DNA from: a virus
DNA length: 22,260 bases
Direction: 5' to 3' (one strand)
Virus record (IMG/VR): IMGVR_UViG_3300030090_001225
Coordinates: 1 to 22,260 of that record
Below are positions 20,625-22,260 of this stretch, piece after piece. Under the pieces are notes generated by a model. It saw nothing but the letters and a program-made list of their open reading frames with translations. It was not told where the DNA came from and ran no database searches. Within the stretch, counting starts at the first letter, position 1. Each line of letters starts with the position of its first letter. The position numbers and the translations under genes were made by a program.

Positions 20625-22256
20625 TTACCTCGCATTCGCGTATTTTAAGGGAAATTCAGCAAACGCAAGATATAGATATGTGTTACTCGCGTTGATTGTT
20701 GCGTTTGATGTTCTAATTATGAAACCATTACTGAGTATGTCTATTTCTCGACCACTGCCAGAATACTCAGCAGCACTGCTATCCATTCGCAGTACAGTAT
20801 CAGCAATGTTAATCGGGTCACGTTTGGTATCGTAAATTACCCAATCATCTGCGTTGTCCATTTCCTTGAGTGTAATCCATGCGGGGCGAAATCCTGTGTA
20901 TATAAATGTTCCATCTGCACTCGAATTGCCTTCGTATGTTCCAAATTTACTAAAGCCATCGACTGCTGCAAATGCATAACAGATCATATTACCTGTTCCA
21001 GAGTCTCCGTTTGTGCCCACATTGCTGCCAAGATTTATAACGCTTGAAGTGGGATGTGTGCTGTTAAAAACAGCAGCATCACCTGTAGCAAGCGCATCAT
21101 TGTTATTTATTGAAAGATAAGCAGTAGCTGCATACACTGTTGATCCAACTACCCAACTGTTTGTTGTAGCAGTGTTTTTCAGTATGTAGAGATTTGGTTG
21201 AACCCCAAGCCCATGCCCAATAGTTCCGTTGGCTCCTGTTCCTGTCCACCTAATAATAGAAAATCCCGCTGTAGTATTAGCAGACGTAGCGGTTGTGTTA
21301 ATACTGCCATCCTCGTTGGATGATCCAGAGCCGCCAGCTTCCCAGTTCCACGCGACATGCGTAACTCCACTTTGGTTAATGTTGTTACTGCCATCATCAT
21401 CAACTTGAAAACCACCATCAGCAAACGCAATAAATTCTCCTGTTAAATCTGCTTGAGCGTTAGTCGTGCTTGACTCTAAAGAGTAACCCAGCGTCCTCAC
21501 ACTATCGAAAAGTTTTGAGTTGTAAGCTGCGGAACGTGGTTTAATCCACACCCAATCAGGCGTCCAACTTGTTCCAGAGCTATTTTCCAATCCAGTAATA
21601 GTTTGTCCTGTCGTGCCATTACCAGTGTAAAGAAGTGTGTCAAAATATCTTTTAGGGTCTTCTACTTGTGGGTCTGCTAAATTGTTTGAAGAGATTGCTT
21701 TATATCCGCTGGGGGTCGTTCCCCAATCTGCTTTATCGAACCTCATTTCCCATGCGGCTGCGGTGCCTGATCCAGCATCGTAAAACACTGTCGGTAACAT
21801 ATATCCCGTTAACCCTGTCTTAGCCGCTGTCCCTGAATTTTGAATTGTGCCGTCGATGCTAAAATATAATGCACCAGCTTTGACAAGAACTCCGATGACT
21901 TTATCAGCAGTGCCCGCCCAAGCAGAACCATAACTTGAACTGCTGCCAGCATCGTTAAAGTTTCCATCGCTGCCAGTAAAAGAATAACGACCTGTGCTAT
22001 TCCCCGACAAACTAGTAACTGCTCCAACTTGTGACGGGCTTTCAACCGTTCGGATGCCTACGTTTGGGTAAGTGGCGGCGGTCGTTACTTTCGCCTCAAA
22101 ATAATAACCGTCACTATCGGTAACATCAAAAGCCATCGTACCGATTGCTGCGCTGTCAGCGGCGGCAGAGGCAACCAAATTACCGTCGCTTAGTGTGTGC
22201 TGGTCTACCCAAAGTGGGTTAAGAGTACAGTGGTTGTCAGTTGGGCTGTCAGACAT
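20625..22256 (-). CDS. Tail fibre / adhesin with SPRY-like domain and repeated beta modules
   Basis: A 543-residue protein from the ATG at 22254-22256, 4 nt from the window edge. Residues of about 45-175 form a SPRY/concanavalin-like domain (YYFEAKVTTAATYPNVGIR, DKVIGVLVKAGALYFSIDGT). After it come three related beta modules. Each repeats a P-x-W-(V/I)-x-x-K strand, a short (F/Y)D-x-x-R segment, an FADGGFQV- or LSNGFIIR-like strand and a YAFA-, LAFA- or W-rich strand; they span about residues 205-320, 330-450 and 450-543. Such modules are common in receptor-binding fibres of marine phages. The opening TLNPLW and GNLVAS resembles the place where longer fibres have an upstream attachment domain, so the ORF may extend beyond this window. 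Confidence 0.75.
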   Translation of the reverse strand: MSDSPTDNHCTLNPLWVDQHTLSDGNLVASAAADSAAIGTMAFDVTDSDGYYFEAKVTTAATYPNVGIRTVESPSQVGAVTSLSGNSTGRYSFTGSDGNFNDAGSSSSYGSAWAGTADKVIGVLVKAGALYFSIDGTIQNSGTAAKTGLTGYMLPTVFYDAGSGTAAAWEMRFDKADWGTTPSGYKAISSNNLADPQVEDPKRYFDTLLYTGNGTTGQTITGLENSSGTSWTPDWVWIKPRSAAYNSKLFDSVRTLGYSLESSTTNAQADLTGEFIAFADGGFQVDDDGSNNINQSGVTHVAWNWEAGGSGSSNEDGSINTTATSANTTAGFSIIRWTGTGANGTIGHGLGVQPNLYILKNTATTNSWVVGSTVYAATAYLSINNNDALATGDAAVFNSTHPTSSVINLGSNVGTNGDSGTGNMICYAFAAVDGFSKFGTYEGNSSADGTFIYTGFRPAWITLKEMDNADDWVIYDTKRDPINIADTVLRMDSSAAEYSGSGREIDILSNGFIIRTSNATINASNTYLYLAFAEFPLKYANAR

Positions 22257-22260
22257 CTGA

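Noticed and set aside
1-22260. Prophage or mobile-element signatures (integrase, att repeats, tRNA genes, IS ends)
   Set aside because: None seen. Whether the phage is temperate or lytic cannot be judged from this late-gene region.

Overview
The window is a late structural and lysis region of a tailed phage, most likely a short-tailed (podovirus-type) phage of marine bacteria. All 16 genes I accept lie on the minus strand, so they are transcribed from high to low coordinates. They are packed almost without gaps, and many stops and starts overlap (ATGA or TGATG). I see no tRNA, rRNA, IS element, CRISPR array, integrase, att site, promoter or convincing terminator, and no non-coding stretch over 300 bases. 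The phage and marine assignment rests on remembered family features: the T7-like order of virion genes, ADGG/MGGL motifs in structural proteins, the SPRY-type adhesin and the polyvalent giant protein. The host cannot be named from this sequence.

Layout in transcription order: a SPRY-type tail fibre or adhesin (22256-20625, start possibly beyond the edge); a tail-fibre-assembly-like protein (20619-20095); a nozzle or stabilisation-type tail protein (20094-18235); a small 101-aa protein; a Gly/Ala-rich structural protein (start re-assigned to 17893); a 138-aa GNAT-fold-like protein; a 351-aa ejection-type protein; a 738-aa coiled-coil protein; and a 3031-aa giant protein (12625-3530). The 138/351/738/3031 series mirrors T7 gp13-gp14-gp15-gp16 in order and partly in size, so the giant protein sits where T7 encodes its large ejected protein.

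Then come an aspartyl/asparaginyl beta-hydroxylase-like Fe(II)/2-oxoglutarate dioxygenase and a lysis cassette: T4-type lysozyme, EF-hand two-TM holin candidate, and an overlapping inner-membrane plus lipoprotein spanin-like pair. Two exported proteins of unknown function follow; the last (733-1) runs off the left edge.

The most interesting object is the 3031-aa protein. It looks like a phage polyvalent protein: an HEFIH zincin-like motif, several unrelated globular segments, and a C-terminal region resembling the LPD38/PLxRFG type. A short motif E-(K/R)-F-S-R recurs four times, at charged low-complexity joints that divide the chain into five blocks. My inference is a multi-effector cargo ejected into the host with the DNA and perhaps cut at these joints. 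The dioxygenase next to it and the EF-hand holin candidate are further unusual parts.
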